Below, piece by piece: positions 1 to 12,512 of a stretch of DNA of 64,000 bases. The stretch's first letter is position 1. Every line of letters starts with the position of its first letter. The position numbers were made by a program, and so were the translations under genes. Source of the stretch: Pezicula radicicola (Eukaryota > Ascomycota > Leotiomycetes > Helotiales > Dermateaceae); NCBI GenBank assembly GCA_003008705.1, contig PDUO01000091.1, positions 65,131 to 129,130 on the forward strand, in the 5' to 3' direction. A model generated the notes under the pieces. The model ran no database searches, was not told the DNA's origin, and was given only the letters and a program-made list of their open reading frames with translations.

Positions 1-68
1 ATACTTTCAAGTAATCTTCCTTAAGAGTACTAGCGCAAGAGGATTTCACTTTCTTTATTGAATATTTC

Positions 69-1529
69 TTATTTGTTATTAACGTAGGTAGTGGTATCAT
101 CATTATTATCATTATCATCATCATCATCATCTATAACCTCACACCCCTGCGCCTCAAGCCAGCGATACGCCTCGTCCCCTGAGATAACCCTTCCGCCATA
201 GACCTCCTTCACCCATTGAGCTTCCTCCTTGCATGTTTGATCCCAACCTGATGGGCGCTGGTCAGCGAGCCACCTTTGCCTTAGCAGAGCCAAGGCGTCT
301 GGTGTATCTGGCAAGGACGCGCCGTCTGACGTCGGGGAAGTGGATGGTACGGCAGGCCGCTCATATGAAAGACGGTCGTTTTGCACTTGGATTGGTGGAG
401 AGGCAGGGTCGCAACTGCACGGTTTGAGTTGAATATGACGCTCGACTTCAACTGAAGATCGCAGCAGCTCCGGAGCGTTGAATGGAGTTGTAGGATTTGT
501 TTTCTGTCTCTTCGACCGCCGCAGCGAATTCACCTCATTATTGACTTCTTCCAACCCCGCAGGCTTTCGCTTCTTGGGACTTCTCGATCGTCGCGTAGGG
601 GAATTTGCGATCAGCTCCAGTTCTTGGGGCGCCGTGAAAGCTGTTGTATCCTCAGCACGAGTAGACAGCAGCAGACGCCGCGGGAGGCCAGCGAGGAGGA
701 AGTTGCGGACTTCGGGAAAGATGGTCCACGCCCATCGAGCAAACAGGAATTCGGCGGCCACGTTCAGCGAGTGTAGCGTTGTGTTGTGATACAGCGCCTC
801 AAGTTCCCGCGATGGTTTCGTGAGGTGGACGACCCACTGATTGCCTTTGGGGACGAAAACGAAGAAGCACGAGTCGTGGAGTTGATGCAGGTCGGTGCGC
901 AGAAGGTATGCGTTGGAGACACTACTGATGCTGTTGGAGCCATCCGACGTGAAGCGCTGCATGGCATTCCTGAGGAACCAGGGCTCCTCCTTCTGCGGAC
1001 AGATGTGCGCTGCTTGTAGACCCTCACGGCACCCACTCATGCGGCAGAAGCCATCGCGCGACTTGACGGCGACTGAGAGCTGCGACTGCGAGAAGCGCCG
1101 TTCGGGCTCGGCGGGGGCTTGTTGGAATTGGGCCCAGGACGGCGGCAGCTGCTCAGGAAACGACCAGTGCTGGAAACTGGGGACGATGGGGTATGGAGAG
1201 GCTGCCGCCGCTGCCGCCGAGGTGAAGCCCGGCAGGTGGAAGTAGTACATGTCGCGCTGGAGGAGGGCCGATGTGGGATCGATGCGTGGCGATGCGCTGT
1301 CCCTGCCTTCGGTCAACCAGCCGTCCCATCGGTTCCCAGCTATGATGCCGCATGCGAGGATGGCGTAGGTCGCGTCGAGGGCGCGCTGCCCGGGTATGTC
1401 TGGCGCATACAGCCGGAGGATGCCGTTCGAGGGCTCAGGGTACCCGGGATGGCAGAAGGTGATGTATCGCGGATTGTTGGCGCTGGTGGGCGCAGGATCG
1501 GGCGGGGGGATTGGGGGGCGGATGTTCAT
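69..1529 (-). CDS. HNH endonuclease-domain protein (fungal HNH_2 type)
   Basis: An uninterrupted 486-residue reading frame. The centre (about residues 150-270) looks like the fungal HNH_2 domain: FCRMSGC supplies a metal-type Cys pair, followed by QAAHICPQ and then TDLHQLHDS with a downstream aromatic strand. This is the usual H-N-H arrangement of these uncharacterised fungal proteins. The N-terminus is proline-rich, residues about 300-340 are basic (SRSPKKRKP, a possible nuclear signal), and the tail is a run of Asp/Asn encoded by a GAT/AAT microsatellite at about 97-135. A second microsatellite lies directly upstream of the chosen ATG, and the frame stays open through it as an Asn-Ile run, so the true start could be further upstream or beyond an intron. 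Such proteins are common and expanded in Pezizomycotina, and their biological role is unknown. Domain call fairly sure; function not. Confidence 0.75.
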   Translation of the reverse strand: MNIRPPIPPPDPAPTSANNPRYITFCHPGYPEPSNGILRLYAPDIPGQRALDATYAILACGIIAGNRWDGWLTEGRDSASPRIDPTSALLQRDMYYFHLPGFTSAAAAAASPYPIVPSFQHWSFPEQLPPSWAQFQQAPAEPERRFSQSQLSVAVKSRDGFCRMSGCREGLQAAHICPQKEEPWFLRNAMQRFTSDGSNSISSVSNAYLLRTDLHQLHDSCFFVFVPKGNQWVVHLTKPSRELEALYHNTTLHSLNVAAEFLFARWAWTIFPEVRNFLLAGLPRRLLLSTRAEDTTAFTAPQELELIANSPTRRSRSPKKRKPAGLEEVNNEVNSLRRSKRQKTNPTTPFNAPELLRSSVEVERHIQLKPCSCDPASPPIQVQNDRLSYERPAVPSTSPTSDGASLPDTPDALALLRQRWLADQRPSGWDQTCKEEAQWVKEVYGGRVISGDEAYRWLEAQGCEVIDDDDDDNDNNDDTTTYVNNK

Positions 1530-1607
1530 GTTGATGTTGATGTTGATGATGGTGTTGATGTTGATGTTAATGTTGATGATAATGTTGATGTTAATGTTGA
1601 TGTTGCG
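1530..1607. repeat. GTTGAT-type microsatellite upstream of the HNH gene
   Basis: An imperfect hexanucleotide array (GTTGAT with GTTAAT and GATGAT variants) abuts the predicted start codon of the HNH gene. Read on the minus strand in the gene's frame it encodes alternating Asn and Ile without a stop, so it may be 5' UTR or a variable N-terminal extension. Confidence 0.8.
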
Positions 1608-2767
1608 ACGGACATGGCATCGGGGGATGGGGATGGATATAATAAGTTGGGCATGGGGATGGAGATGGCGGGGTTGGATATAATAAGTTGGTGGGTTCAG
1701 GCAAAGAGCTTCTCCGGGATAACGATATTCCGAAGATTACATTCTGAGGTACGACGGATAAGAAGAATGTCCCGGAAAGAATACAGTTGCTGCGAAATTT
1801 CTTGTACATTAGTAAATTCTTAGCAAGAAAAATCCCCCATTTCAGAGAGTTCTTGTGAGGCAATTTCATGCATAAAATGATAAAACCTAATATGGGCTTC
1901 GAAATCGAATTATATAGTATAAAATTCATACCTTCTAAGAAGACAGGTGAGCTCGTAGAGCATCACCAATATATTTTCTACATACCTCCAAGTTATTGAG
2001 AGGTTGGGAATTTGGGTACGCTGCTATACTGGATGTAATTAATAGTAGTAAGGAACTCTAGGTTAGATACTCGGGAAGCTCTTCTCCAACGGTTGTACTG
2101 TACCGATCAATTACACTATTGAACACAAATATTCAAGCATCTCTAAGGCAACAAATGGTGGAATAAAATCTATAAAAAAAAAATCCATTACAATCTCAAT
2201 ATCATTACCGCGTGGTGTGGAGGTTATCTAAACGTTGGTTAGGTTACAAGGTGTGTCGTAACCCCTGTACTTACTACTCAAGCCATCTAACGACAGCCGA
2301 CTAAGATGCCCATCTAGATTCTGATGTTAAACGATAGTACCAAAGTATGTATTAAGTGGCTAATTAGTGCAATCCCTTGTAATCTCATCAATACCCATCG
2401 TTTCGTATAGTATAATGCTAAGCTGCTAGCCTTGAACTTATCGAAGGAGAGCGAGGATTAACAACTAGAGGCGTACCCCCTAATAGGAATAATGTTCACA
2501 CATAGCCCCACAACCTTTTCAACTCCATTTAGCGGAATATTTCAACCGGATATAAGATGACCAAAAACGAGGTTACGTTTTTCTGTCATTTGGCCAAGTA
2601 CGGTAGCCTAGGCATATGGTTTTCAGGATAGTGGCAAACGTGATGTTGTATGTACTTAGGTTCACGGAGGCTATCTTCTTCGACGTAAAAGTGTCGGAGT
2701 CTACCTCGCATTCTGGTTTAGAGTTGGAGCAGAGATATATCATTGAAGATCCTTCAAGTATGTTTCT
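1608..2767. other. Gene-poor interval between HNH gene and NRPS relic
   Basis: I see no recognisable coding sequence here on either strand. Short open frames lack any family motif. The interval is moderately AT-rich and lies downstream of the minus-strand NRPS relic. Confidence 0.5.
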
Positions 2768-5560
2768 CTAGGTATGTTTGCCATTCGCGGTAACTTGCTC
2801 TGCCCTTGTATAGAGATAGTTTGAAAAGTCAAGCGTATCTAACATCTCACTACCAATATATGCAGCTTGTAGATCATTGAATAATATCGGTAGCGAGATA
2901 CCATTATACTGACTATGATTTATCCGTACGAGGAGGCAAGACCGTTTATTCCCTGTCAACAGAGTAAAGCGGACAAAGTTCTCCCCATCCCAAATGGCTC
3001 GGGCCTGTCTTGTTTTATATGTCTCTCGCAGTATGATCTGACGCTTTTGCTGCACGAGACGTGTTGCACCTGGACGGGACATGATTGTAGCGTCACTTGT
3101 AAAGTCTTTTGTTGGTGAGCCACAAAGAACGTGCGAAGCATTTGGTGACGGTCCACGAGTCGTTGATAGGTTTGTTCCAGACGTACTGGGTCCAATGTAG
3201 CGTCAAATTCGAAGGCGGCGTAGTTTGTGAACCCTCGAGTCTTGAGGTGTCCCAGCCCAAGGGCAAACATCTGGAAAGGGGTGCACTCTGCAATGTCCTC
3301 GATATCAGAGATGTCCGTCTTGACATGGGAAAGAATACACTCTATGATCGAATGGTCGTTGATAAATCTCTGGAATATCTGGGTTTTACCTATGAGCAGG
3401 TCCGTTATGGTGTTCGAGTCCTTGAGTACGGTGTTTATTGCAGCTGACATCTGCATCAATGTTGGCTGTTGGAAAATATCTGCCACTGTCAGGGATTCGC
3501 CGCGATTGCGTGCAGCAGCGACCAGTCTCATGGCTGTAATGGAATCTCCTCCAAGTCCGAAGAAGCTATTGTCAGCTCCGATGAAGCTCTTATCCATGTT
3601 GAGCACCGTGGCCCATATCTCACGCAGCTTCAAAGCTTCGCGGCTGGTTATTTCCAGCTTTACAATCTGCCCCTTCGACTTGAGGGCTGTGCGTTGCTCT
3701 GCTGAGAGGCTCAAAGCTAGATCACGTAGCATGCGTCGATCTGTCTTGCCCGACACGCTGCTTGGCATCCGCCGCAGCGGGATGAAGACTTCTGGTACTA
3801 TGTAGACGAGTAGATTCTTTCGAAGCCGCTCCCGTACAGCAGTGATGATACCCTGGATAGATGGAGACATTTGGGCAAAATATTCATCCCCCTTCTTGTC
3901 TTCAATCTCACTGGCAATAGCTTCAAAGTATACGAATGCTGTCAGAACAGCACTAGTGTCGCTGCTTGTCACTATCTCTACAGCTAGAAGGTGCTGAGGC
4001 AACATCTGCCGAATATAACTCTCCGCCTCGTCAATCTCAATACGTTGGCCACGTAGTTTGACTTGCGCGTCTCTTCGACCCAGGATAGAGACTGTTCTAT
4101 CGACGTTGAAGCGTACTAAACCTCCCGTCTTGTATACTCGGTATCGTTGTCCAGTTGGCATCTATTAAGGAGTTTTGATGAAACTTGCCGTAGTTTTTTG
4201 ATTATCGTTCAAGTATCCTCGTGCCAAACCTGGACCTTCAATGAGGAGCTCACCTTCGGCACCAATAGGGAGAAGCACGTTATGATTGTTGGTATCTACC
4301 ACCCAGAATAGACACCAAGCTGCACGACCGATGTTGTATTTCGTGTAATTATTAGGAGTAAATGGCTGAGTTGTACAAATCACACATGTTTCCGTGGGGC
4401 CATAGCTGTTGATGGGTTGCAGGACAGCAGACCATCGCTCAAGATCTTCCCTAGAAACTGCCTCCCCTCCCACATTAAGAGCCAACAAGCCTAAGACATT
4501 TTTGGGGTCCAGCAATCGGGCAACAGAAGGGGTTAGGAAGGACACAGTGGTACCGAGTGTCACCGTCAAGGTTGTTGACTCGATCTTCCTTGGATGGGAT
4601 ACATACACAGCCACCTATGGTGAGAGTGCTCAAGATTTCCGCAATGCAGGCATCAAAACTGTAGGATGAGAATTGCAGCATTCGACTCTGCTCATTCATC
4701 CACATGCCTTTTGTGTGTTCTGCAGCGCTGCTGGAGAACGCCCCGCGCTCGATAACGACCCCCTTGGGAGTTCACGTGCTACCAGATGTAAAAGATGACA
4801 TATGCCGCATTATGGTGATCAGTTTGTGGTAGTAGACCTGTGTCAATATCGGCATCATCCCATAACTCCCTATCAACGACGACAAGGTTGGATGTCAATA
4901 AGGAACACCTGGCCCTGCTATTGTCTGAGACGAGAACAATCCGGCCTTGGACAGCGGCGTATATGGTCTGCACGGGGGGAGCGGCGTAGATGGATCAATA
5001 GGTACAAACACTCCTCTAGCCATCAACGTCCTAAGCATAGCGACCACGGCCCACTTGGATTTATCGAAACAAAGTGGTACCGTAACTTCCGGTCCAACTC
5101 CCAGCTTGATCAGACGAGCCGCAAGTCGCGATGAGAGTATATTTAGCTCGCAGTAAGTAAAGTTACCATCCCACGAACACACAGCCTCAGCATCTAGCTG
5201 CCGCTCTACTTAGATTTAGATGACCATTGTAGTATCTTGAGTCGATTAGCTTCACTAAGCAGATCAATATTCCTAAGTTGTACCTCTGCATCTTGCTTAG
5301 AGAGCTAGCGGAGAATATACTCGAATTGCTGTAAGATACGTTCCACCTACGTCTCATCGAGGACCCTATGGTCATAATTAGCAACGATGGAAAATCCATT
5401 CAAGGTCAGGCTGCACTCCATCATTAGAGCATACGAGTTGAAATTGGAATCTTCTTGGGAGGAAGCCTGGCATTGACCAAAAAACCGGGTTTGCGCTGGA
5501 ATCATCTATGGCCGCCGCTTGCTGGATCTCCAAGAGATTGGAAAATTGACAAGCTGACAA
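2768..5560 (-). pseudogene. Nonribosomal peptide synthetase fragment (C-A-PCP-C), broken
   Basis: Successive minus-strand frames give one broken NRPS module. About 5560-5190 matches the end of a condensation domain and its linker. About 5182-4895 is the adenylation N-lobe ([20 protein letters not shown]). About 4790-4475 holds QFSSYSFDACIAEIL (A4 region) and 4614-4165 holds NSYGPTET (A5). From 4161 follow YKTGGLVRFN (A7), GRRDAQVKLRGQRIE (A8) and SGKTDRRML (A10), then a carrier domain with its serine (FFGLGGDSITAM, about 3560). A second condensation domain runs to about 2768 with NHSQYNG in place of the usual SHAQYDG-like motif. Frame changes occur near 4610 and 4790. Two adjacent stops (4162-4167) interrupt the A domain where Gln and Trp would be plausible. 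Both ends are missing. The product would have been a non-ribosomal peptide; substrate specificity cannot be read. Part of a decayed metabolite cluster with the PKS genes to the right. Confidence 0.9.
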
Positions 5561-5879
5561 GGTGTCATCTGCAACCCCGCCTGCTCAAATGGTATCATCT
5601 GAGTTGACTGACACAATGGCCTGAGGAACTAAGGTATGGTACTTGTCGAAACAAGAATACTGTAGGGAATTCGGGGCGGCGGCGAGAATTCTGCCGACAG
5701 CGTTTATAGTCAAAATTGAATTTCCGCCGAAGCGGAGCTCTTGTAAACACCAATCGCACCAGCTACCGCACCAGTACAAGCTATTAAAAAGGCGACTGCT
5801 TTCAAATACAACTGGTTTAGGCTCCCTAGCCACGTCCTTCATTCTTAATTCATGTAGCTATATGAATTAATAATGGCTA

Positions 5880-5913
5880 CGGAGGTCACGGCAAAAAGTC
5901 CGGAGACTATAGG
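5880..5913 (+). repeat. Left terminal inverted repeat of the outer transposon
   Basis: This is the inverted complement of 12313-12346 with two mismatches, both transitions. It lies next to a TA target dinucleotide. Confidence 0.85.
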
Positions 5914-6194
5914 CTCTTATAGGCTTAGTGCCCTATAGACCCCTGTAACCCTATCCTTTAGGCGAGGTACACTAATATAGTTAGTCTAACCCTTGTTTTC
6001 CTATTAAAATAACTTTATTTTTAAATATACTTAATACTATAACTCTTTCTTTAAAGTTATTATAAATTATTTAATATTATAGTATTTATTTTATTCTATA
6101 TTATTAATCTATTAATTAATTATTATAATACTAATTAGTTCTACTTATATTCTTATAAGTATACTTACCTTAGTAACTCTAATAATATACTTAT

Positions 6195-6468
6195 TATTAA
6201 TATAGTTTATATACTAGTATATTTAATTATTTTTAGTTTTTCTAATTTAGAGTAATTAATAAACTAATAAGATATTACTTAATATACTAGTTATTACTAT
6301 ATAGATTAGATTATTCTTATTCTATTTATCTCTTCTAAAAGATAGAGATTATAATATATAAAATCTATCTACTAAGTTAAATCTAATATAACTAATAGAC
6401 TTAGTTATAGAATCTTTAATTAATTAACTCTAATTAGAATTATATTAAATATTAATATTATAATACTA
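6195..6468. repeat. Left LTR
   Basis: It matches 11782-12055 along its whole length, including the shared block TTATTACTATATAGATTAGA. Nearly all differences are A/G or C/T, as RIP acting separately on each copy would produce. Confidence 0.88.
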
Positions 6469-9400
6469 GTATAATTAGAAAAGATAATAGACCTAGATTA
6501 GTTATAATTTATAATTAGACTTAATTTTAATTTATTATATTATTCTTATAGTTTTTAATAGATCTCTCTCTTATTCTTATAGTTCTAAGTAATATTATAT
6601 AACTCTATTTATTTATCCTTTTTAATAATCTATTTTAACTCTTCTAATTATATATTATTAGTTTTAATAAGATAGAAGAGAGTATTATATAGTTTTACTT
6701 TTATTATTATATTAATAAAGTTATTATTATTATTAATCTACTTAATCTCTACTATCTCTCTTTTTTTATAAACTTAGTATAAATATATAATATTAATTAT
6801 AAGACGTTTCTCTTATATAGTACTAAGTCTAATAAGATAGTTAAAAAGTAATTTTAAATTAGTATAAATAATAAATAGAATTTTAAAGAAGAGGATATTA
6901 TTAACTATTAATTTAATTATTACTATAATATTAAAATTATAAACTATTCTATATAACTCTATAACTAGTATACTTCTAGTAACTCTCTTATATTTAGTTA
7001 AAGACTAATAAATAATATTAACTCTTCTTTTAGTATTTATAAGTATAATAATAAAGTTAATTTAAAAGAATAAATTTATATTATTTATAAAAACTATATT
7101 TATAAATATAATTAATTTAAGAGATTTAATCTCTAATTTAATAAACTTTAGACCTTTAATAGTATTCTTAATTTACTAGTTTAGATATTAATTTAATACT
7201 TTTATATTAGTTTCCTTAGAGTTAATTATTTAAATAGTAAAAGATAAATTAAAAGAAACCTCTAGTTAGTAAACTAAAGTAATATATACTTTATAGACTT
7301 ATTAGATAATATATTAATCTTTAGATATTAAATTAAATCTAACTAATTTATAATTATTTATTAATATAACTAGTTTTATAGTTTTTATAATATAAAGGTT
7401 TTAGTATTATTTTTCTTAAATAAGTATTATTCTATCTATTAGTTAATTAATTATACTACTATTAAACTTAAGTAGTTTCTTAAGTATTAGTTCCTTATAG
7501 TCTTTTATTAGAAAGTTAACTTTATAAAACTCTTTTTCTTCTATTATAATAAACTTATTACTTACTAATAATAGTATATTATTTATTTATAATCTAATTA
7601 TTCTAAATCTATTAAAGTTATAAAGTAAGTATAGATTATATATAGATTATAATATATCTATTTTTATAGTATAATAGATATAGTAAGTCTTAAACTAATA
7701 GTTATTAATTTCTAATACTCTATATAATAGTTTTATAACTCTAAGTATATAACTCTTACTTATTTAAAGTTTATTCTATAATTCCCTTAGAGGTCTTATA
7801 TAGAAGTTATAGTTTAACTCTATTATAGACTATATATATATCTATAAAATATTTCTTAAATAGAACTTTATATTATTTAAAATAATAATTAAATAAAGAA
7901 TTAGTCTTTAGTTAATCTTTTAAATAATTAGTAATTATATTAGTACTATATTCTTATCTTTATTATTATATACTTAAACTATTAATCTTAATTTCTTAAA
8001 TATTTATATAGTTCCTTAATATTTAACCTTATTAATAAATTATAAGTTAAATAGATATATTATTAATAATATATCTTTAAGCTTTATAATCTTAAAGACT
8101 CCCTTTTCTAAAAGTTTAATAATCTCTTTTTATTTTAAGATAATAAATTAAGACTCTTATAAATTACTATTATCTTATAGAAAGACTATAATATCTATAA
8201 TAGTTATCAAGGGTAGATATTTATATAAATAACCTTAACCTTACTTTAGTAGTAGTTATAAGTTTTAATTCTCCTTAGAGGTATTCTTAGTTTATAAAGA
8301 TACTTTAACTAGAGGTATTTTAGATAGAGATAATTTAAAAGAAGGTTTTTCTTTTTCTTCTACTCTATAGTATAGTTTTACTATTATTAATTAAAATTAA
8401 ATTAGTCTATAAAGTAATTATATAGTATAAGTCTCCTCTTTAATAGTTAATAGTATATATAGTCCTTTCTAGCTTTTAATTTATCTAGTATTCCCTTCTC
8501 TCTAGACTAAAATAAATAAACTTAATAGTAAATTATAAATTATAATTATCTATAGTTTATTTTATATATTAAGTATATTTATAACTTACTTTTTAATATA
8601 TAACTTTTAAATCTTTATTATTATTTTCTTAATTATATTTATATATTATATAATTATAGATAAGAGTATATCTAAATTTATTATTTATAAATAAACTCTA
8701 AAGATAAGAAGTATAAATATTAGACTATCTAGACTAGTAGAATTATTAATTACTTTAAAAGTTATTTATAAAATTATATTCTTATCTAAATTAAATAATT
8801 TAATTATAATAATTTAATATATATATTAAATAAGTTTATAATATCTTTTAACTATTCTAATTAAATTATAAGCTTCTACTAATATCCCCTTTATATTAAT
8901 TCCTATTATAATAGTATATTATTTAAATTCTTTATTAATAAAGTTCTTATTAGTATTATAAATAATAATATTAGATAACTCTAAATAGATATTAATCTAA
9001 TATATCTATAGTATATCTTATATATATTTTAAAGAGATATTTTTAAATTATCTTTTTATTTAAAATTATATAACTTTATTAATAATATAGAGAATTAAAC
9101 TATTATTAATATATATAATATTAATAATTATTATATAATTAAAGTTAATATTATCTCTAAGTATAAATCTAAATCTACTAGATAATTTCTTATATTTCTA
9201 GTAATAGTAATAATATTTAATTAAATATTCAAGAGTTTTCTTTTCTATATTATAGTTTAACTACTCTAGTACTCTTCTTAATCTCTTAATAAATAGATAT
9301 TTAAATTATCTATAAAGTCTTTTTAGTTCTATATCTATTAGATAATATAAGTTATTTTTAAAAGATTTAATAATATAACTCTAAAAGTCTTTCTAAAGTA

Positions 9401-11781
9401 GAAATAAGTATTTAAAGTATTTAGTAACTTATACTAATACTCTAAGTACTTTATTAATTAATAGATTATTAAGATTATTAAAATAAACTTATAGTTTATC
9501 TATATTTATAAGGTAAAGTAAGAATAATATATTAACTTTTATAATATAAAACTTAACTTTCTCTACTAGGGTTATTATCTATATAGAACTAATTAATAAA
9601 GTTAATCTAATTCTAAATTAAATATTAACTTTATCTTTTATAGTTCTATTTAGTTCTATAGAGTTATTAAGGTTCTTTAGAGTATAGAACTATTTATAAC
9701 TATTTATTAATATATTTAAAACTTTAGTATTAATTATAATACTAATAAATATTATAGATATATATTTTAATATCTAGATATTATAATTAAATAAATTATT
9801 AGTTATATAGTTTTCTAAATTTCCTCTAGTAACTAAATTAAATAAACTTAGTAATATAGTTTTATTAAGTTCTTAGTCTTTTATATCTTTTAAATAAAGA
9901 CTAACTAAGTAAGTAAAGCTTTTATCTACTAAATTAATAATAATTACTACTACTTCTCTAACTTTAAATTCTTTAAATAAAGTTAATTATAAGTATATAA
10001 AGTAAGTATTAATAGTTTTATTATTATTATTTAAATTAATTCTAATATTAAGGTCTTCTAGATAAGTCTTAAAGTTGATTTTCTCTTCTTCTTTATCTTT
10101 ATCTAATTTATTATCCTTTTTATATTTAATAAAATATTATTTAAAAGTTTTCTAAGTCTTCTCTCTTTCTTATTTTACTTAGTATCTTTCTTTCTCTTTT
10201 TTACTATAATTATTAAATTAATATTCTTTTTTATTATAAATAAAGTATTTAAATTTATAGATATTATTAAACTTTTATTAACTATTTCTAGTTTATCTAT
10301 AACTATTATAATTCTAATTATTATAGTTATTATTCCTATAGTATTATTAGTCTATAAAGAAGATATTAAAAACTATCTACTTTTTCTTATATACTAGTAT
10401 AAAGGAATATAATTTATTAAATAGTTTATTAAAGTTTACTAATAAGTTTAAGACTATATACTTATAAGTTAATACTCTCTAGTAAGTAATTATAACTTTA
10501 TTATAAAGAAATTTAATAGAATATAAATTTAAGATTAGTTTATATTAGAGTTTCTAGAGGTTATTTATAAATAGAGTAATATATTTATTAATAGTTTTAT
10601 TAGAGTTATCTTAGATAATTAAGATTAAACTAATTAAATTCTAAGTATTAAGGTTCTTTCTATAATACTTTAGATCTTTAAAGAAATTATAAAAATAATT
10701 ATATATATTTTTAAATAATCTTTAACTTAGATTATAGTTATAATAATTATCTTAAATAAGACTTTTAAATATAATTAGAAATATCTTTAAATATTCTTAT
10801 AATAATAAACTAATTCTTTAATAAATATTTATAAATATTTTTAATTTATAATTAAAGTTATTTCTAGATTTACTATATTTCTACTTATTTATATATATCT
10901 TTATAACTATTACTAACTTCTTTATATAGTTCTAGTTAGTTTAATAAATAGATTCTTATACTTATAAAATATAAATATCTTATAAATAAGGGTCTTATTA
11001 TTAATAGATATAAGAGAGGTTTATATTCTAATTAGTTATAAAGTTATTTATAACTATTAATAGTATAGAGTTAATCTCTATTAGTATTTAAACTTCTCTA
11101 ACTAGTTACTTATAAGACTAGTTTAGAATATTAAAGTTAGATCTATACTCTAGATAAAGGTATTTAATTAGTAGATAATTTTATAACTTAATAAACTAGA
11201 ATACTCTAACTTTATTATAAGTTTAAGTAATATTATTATTATTCTAAATAGTAGGTTCTTCCTCCTCTAATAATTTAACTAATATATTTACTAGAGTTAT
11301 ATTTCTTTTATTCTATTATATATATATTCTATTTATATATAATATCTTATATAAAGTAATAATATATTTAATACTTAGTTTATTAAATATAACTTTTATC
11401 TAATCTTTAAAATTATCTTAAAATATCTTCTAGAGATTTAAATTAGTATCTTCTTTAACTTTATAATAATAGTCTTTTATCTTTATATATTTTTAGAAGA
11501 GTTCTTTAATAATTCTTTTACTCCTAGTATTAATTCTATTATCCTACTTTCTTACTCTTACTTTCTAATTAATTAATCTAATTAATATTATTTTAATAAT
11601 AATTTTATAATAATTTAATAGTTAAATAATAAATAAATAATAAACTACTAATAAATAAATAGTTAATTACTAATAGATAGTAATATCTAAATAAACTAGA
11701 ATAGATAAAATTAATTATTTTAATAATTATAAAATAAATTTTTAAAAAACTATTATTCTAATCTATATATCTACTAATTAG

Positions 11782-12055
11782 TATTAGTATAGTTTATATA
11801 TTAGTATATTTAATTATTTTTAATTTTTCTAATCTAGAGTAATTAATAAACTAGTAAGATATTACTTAGTATATTAGTTATTACTATATAGATTAGATTA
11901 TTCTTATTCTATTTATCTCTTTTAAAAGATAAAGATTATAATATATAAAATCTATCTACTAGACTAAATCTAATATAACTAGTAGACTTAACTATAGAAC
12001 CTTTAATTAGTTAACTCTAACTAGAATTATATTAAATATCGATATTATAATACTA
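11782..12055. repeat. Right LTR
   Basis: A direct repeat of 6195-6468, slightly less AT-converted than the left copy. The sequence beyond it (CCTAAGAGAAGC...) returns to more balanced composition. Confidence 0.88.
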
Positions 12056-12312
12056 ACCTAAGAGAAGCTTTAGACTTAGATTAAGAGGATTCTAGAGTAT
12101 ATTAAGGAGGTTATTAGACTTAAGGGTAGAAATAAATACCTAGAAAGTAAAGGAGGACGAAGGAGGAACTCTAATAGGATATATTAAATATATTAGAAGG
12201 GTAGTATAGTCTAAATACTATTAATTTTATACTAAAAATAAGTGGTAAGGCAATGCTAAGGCCTTGCTATAGGGGCCTACGGCCTGTAATTAGTAGCTTA
12301 TAGCGCTTAGGC

Positions 12313-12346
12313 CCTGTAGTCTCCGGACTTTTTGCTGTGACCTCCG
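12313..12346 (-). repeat. Right terminal inverted repeat of the outer transposon
   Basis: It pairs with 5880-5913 over 34 bp. The inner sequence beyond the repeat is GC-richer than the retroelement, marking the right edge of heavy RIP at roughly 12.2 kb. Confidence 0.85.
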
Positions 12347-12512
12347 TACATGGATTAATAATGGCTACATGAATTAATAATAGCAATCATACAGCATATA
12401 TAGGCTGATGGTAACACTTGTATACAGTTAACTCTGTCTGTTAACCCGTTAGGATTCCGAACTCGTCGTGTGATTCTTTGCCTCGATAACTTTCTTTGCT
12501 GATTTACTGGAT

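Larger units (their letters stand above)
6195..12055. mobile_element. LTR retrotransposon, destroyed by RIP
   Basis: Two direct repeats of about 274 bp bound a 5.3 kb internal part, the size of a Gypsy or Copia element. The LTRs begin TATTA(A/G)TATAG, consistent with an original TGTTAG start after G-to-A change, and end near TAATACTA. The inside consists almost only of A and T. CpA, TpG and CpG are nearly absent: I found single cases near 8208 (CA), 10076 (TG) and 6805 (CG). This is the RIP endpoint. No gag, protease, reverse transcriptase or integrase motif can be read in any frame, so superfamily and orientation are unknown. Confidence 0.85.
5880..12346. mobile_element. TIR element with TA flanks, interrupted by an LTR retrotransposon
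   Basis: The outer ends form 34-bp terminal inverted repeats beginning CGGAGGTCAC(G/A)GCAAAAAGTC, with two transition differences between ends. A TA dinucleotide lies outside each end (5878-5879 and 12347-12348), as expected for Tc1/mariner-like insertion. Removing the nested LTR element (6195-12055) leaves about 600 bp, the size of a non-autonomous (MITE-like) copy, and no transposase can be read. A 15-bp host sequence, ATTAATAATGGCTAC, occurs on both flanks (5866-5880 and 12354-12368), so a longer flanking duplication cannot be excluded. Confidence 0.75.

Noticed and set aside
478..1823. Several plus-strand open frames of 90-234 codons
   Set aside because: They are antisense or shifted readings of the HNH gene and its repeats and carry no domain pattern.
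6000..12055. Possible centromere or AT-rich non-repeat DNA
   Set aside because: LTRs and nested TIRs with transition-type differences explain the block as a RIP-altered transposon; nothing points to a centromere.
6000..12055. CRISPR-like array
   Set aside because: The recurring AT motifs are not regularly spaced and the sequence is eukaryotic.
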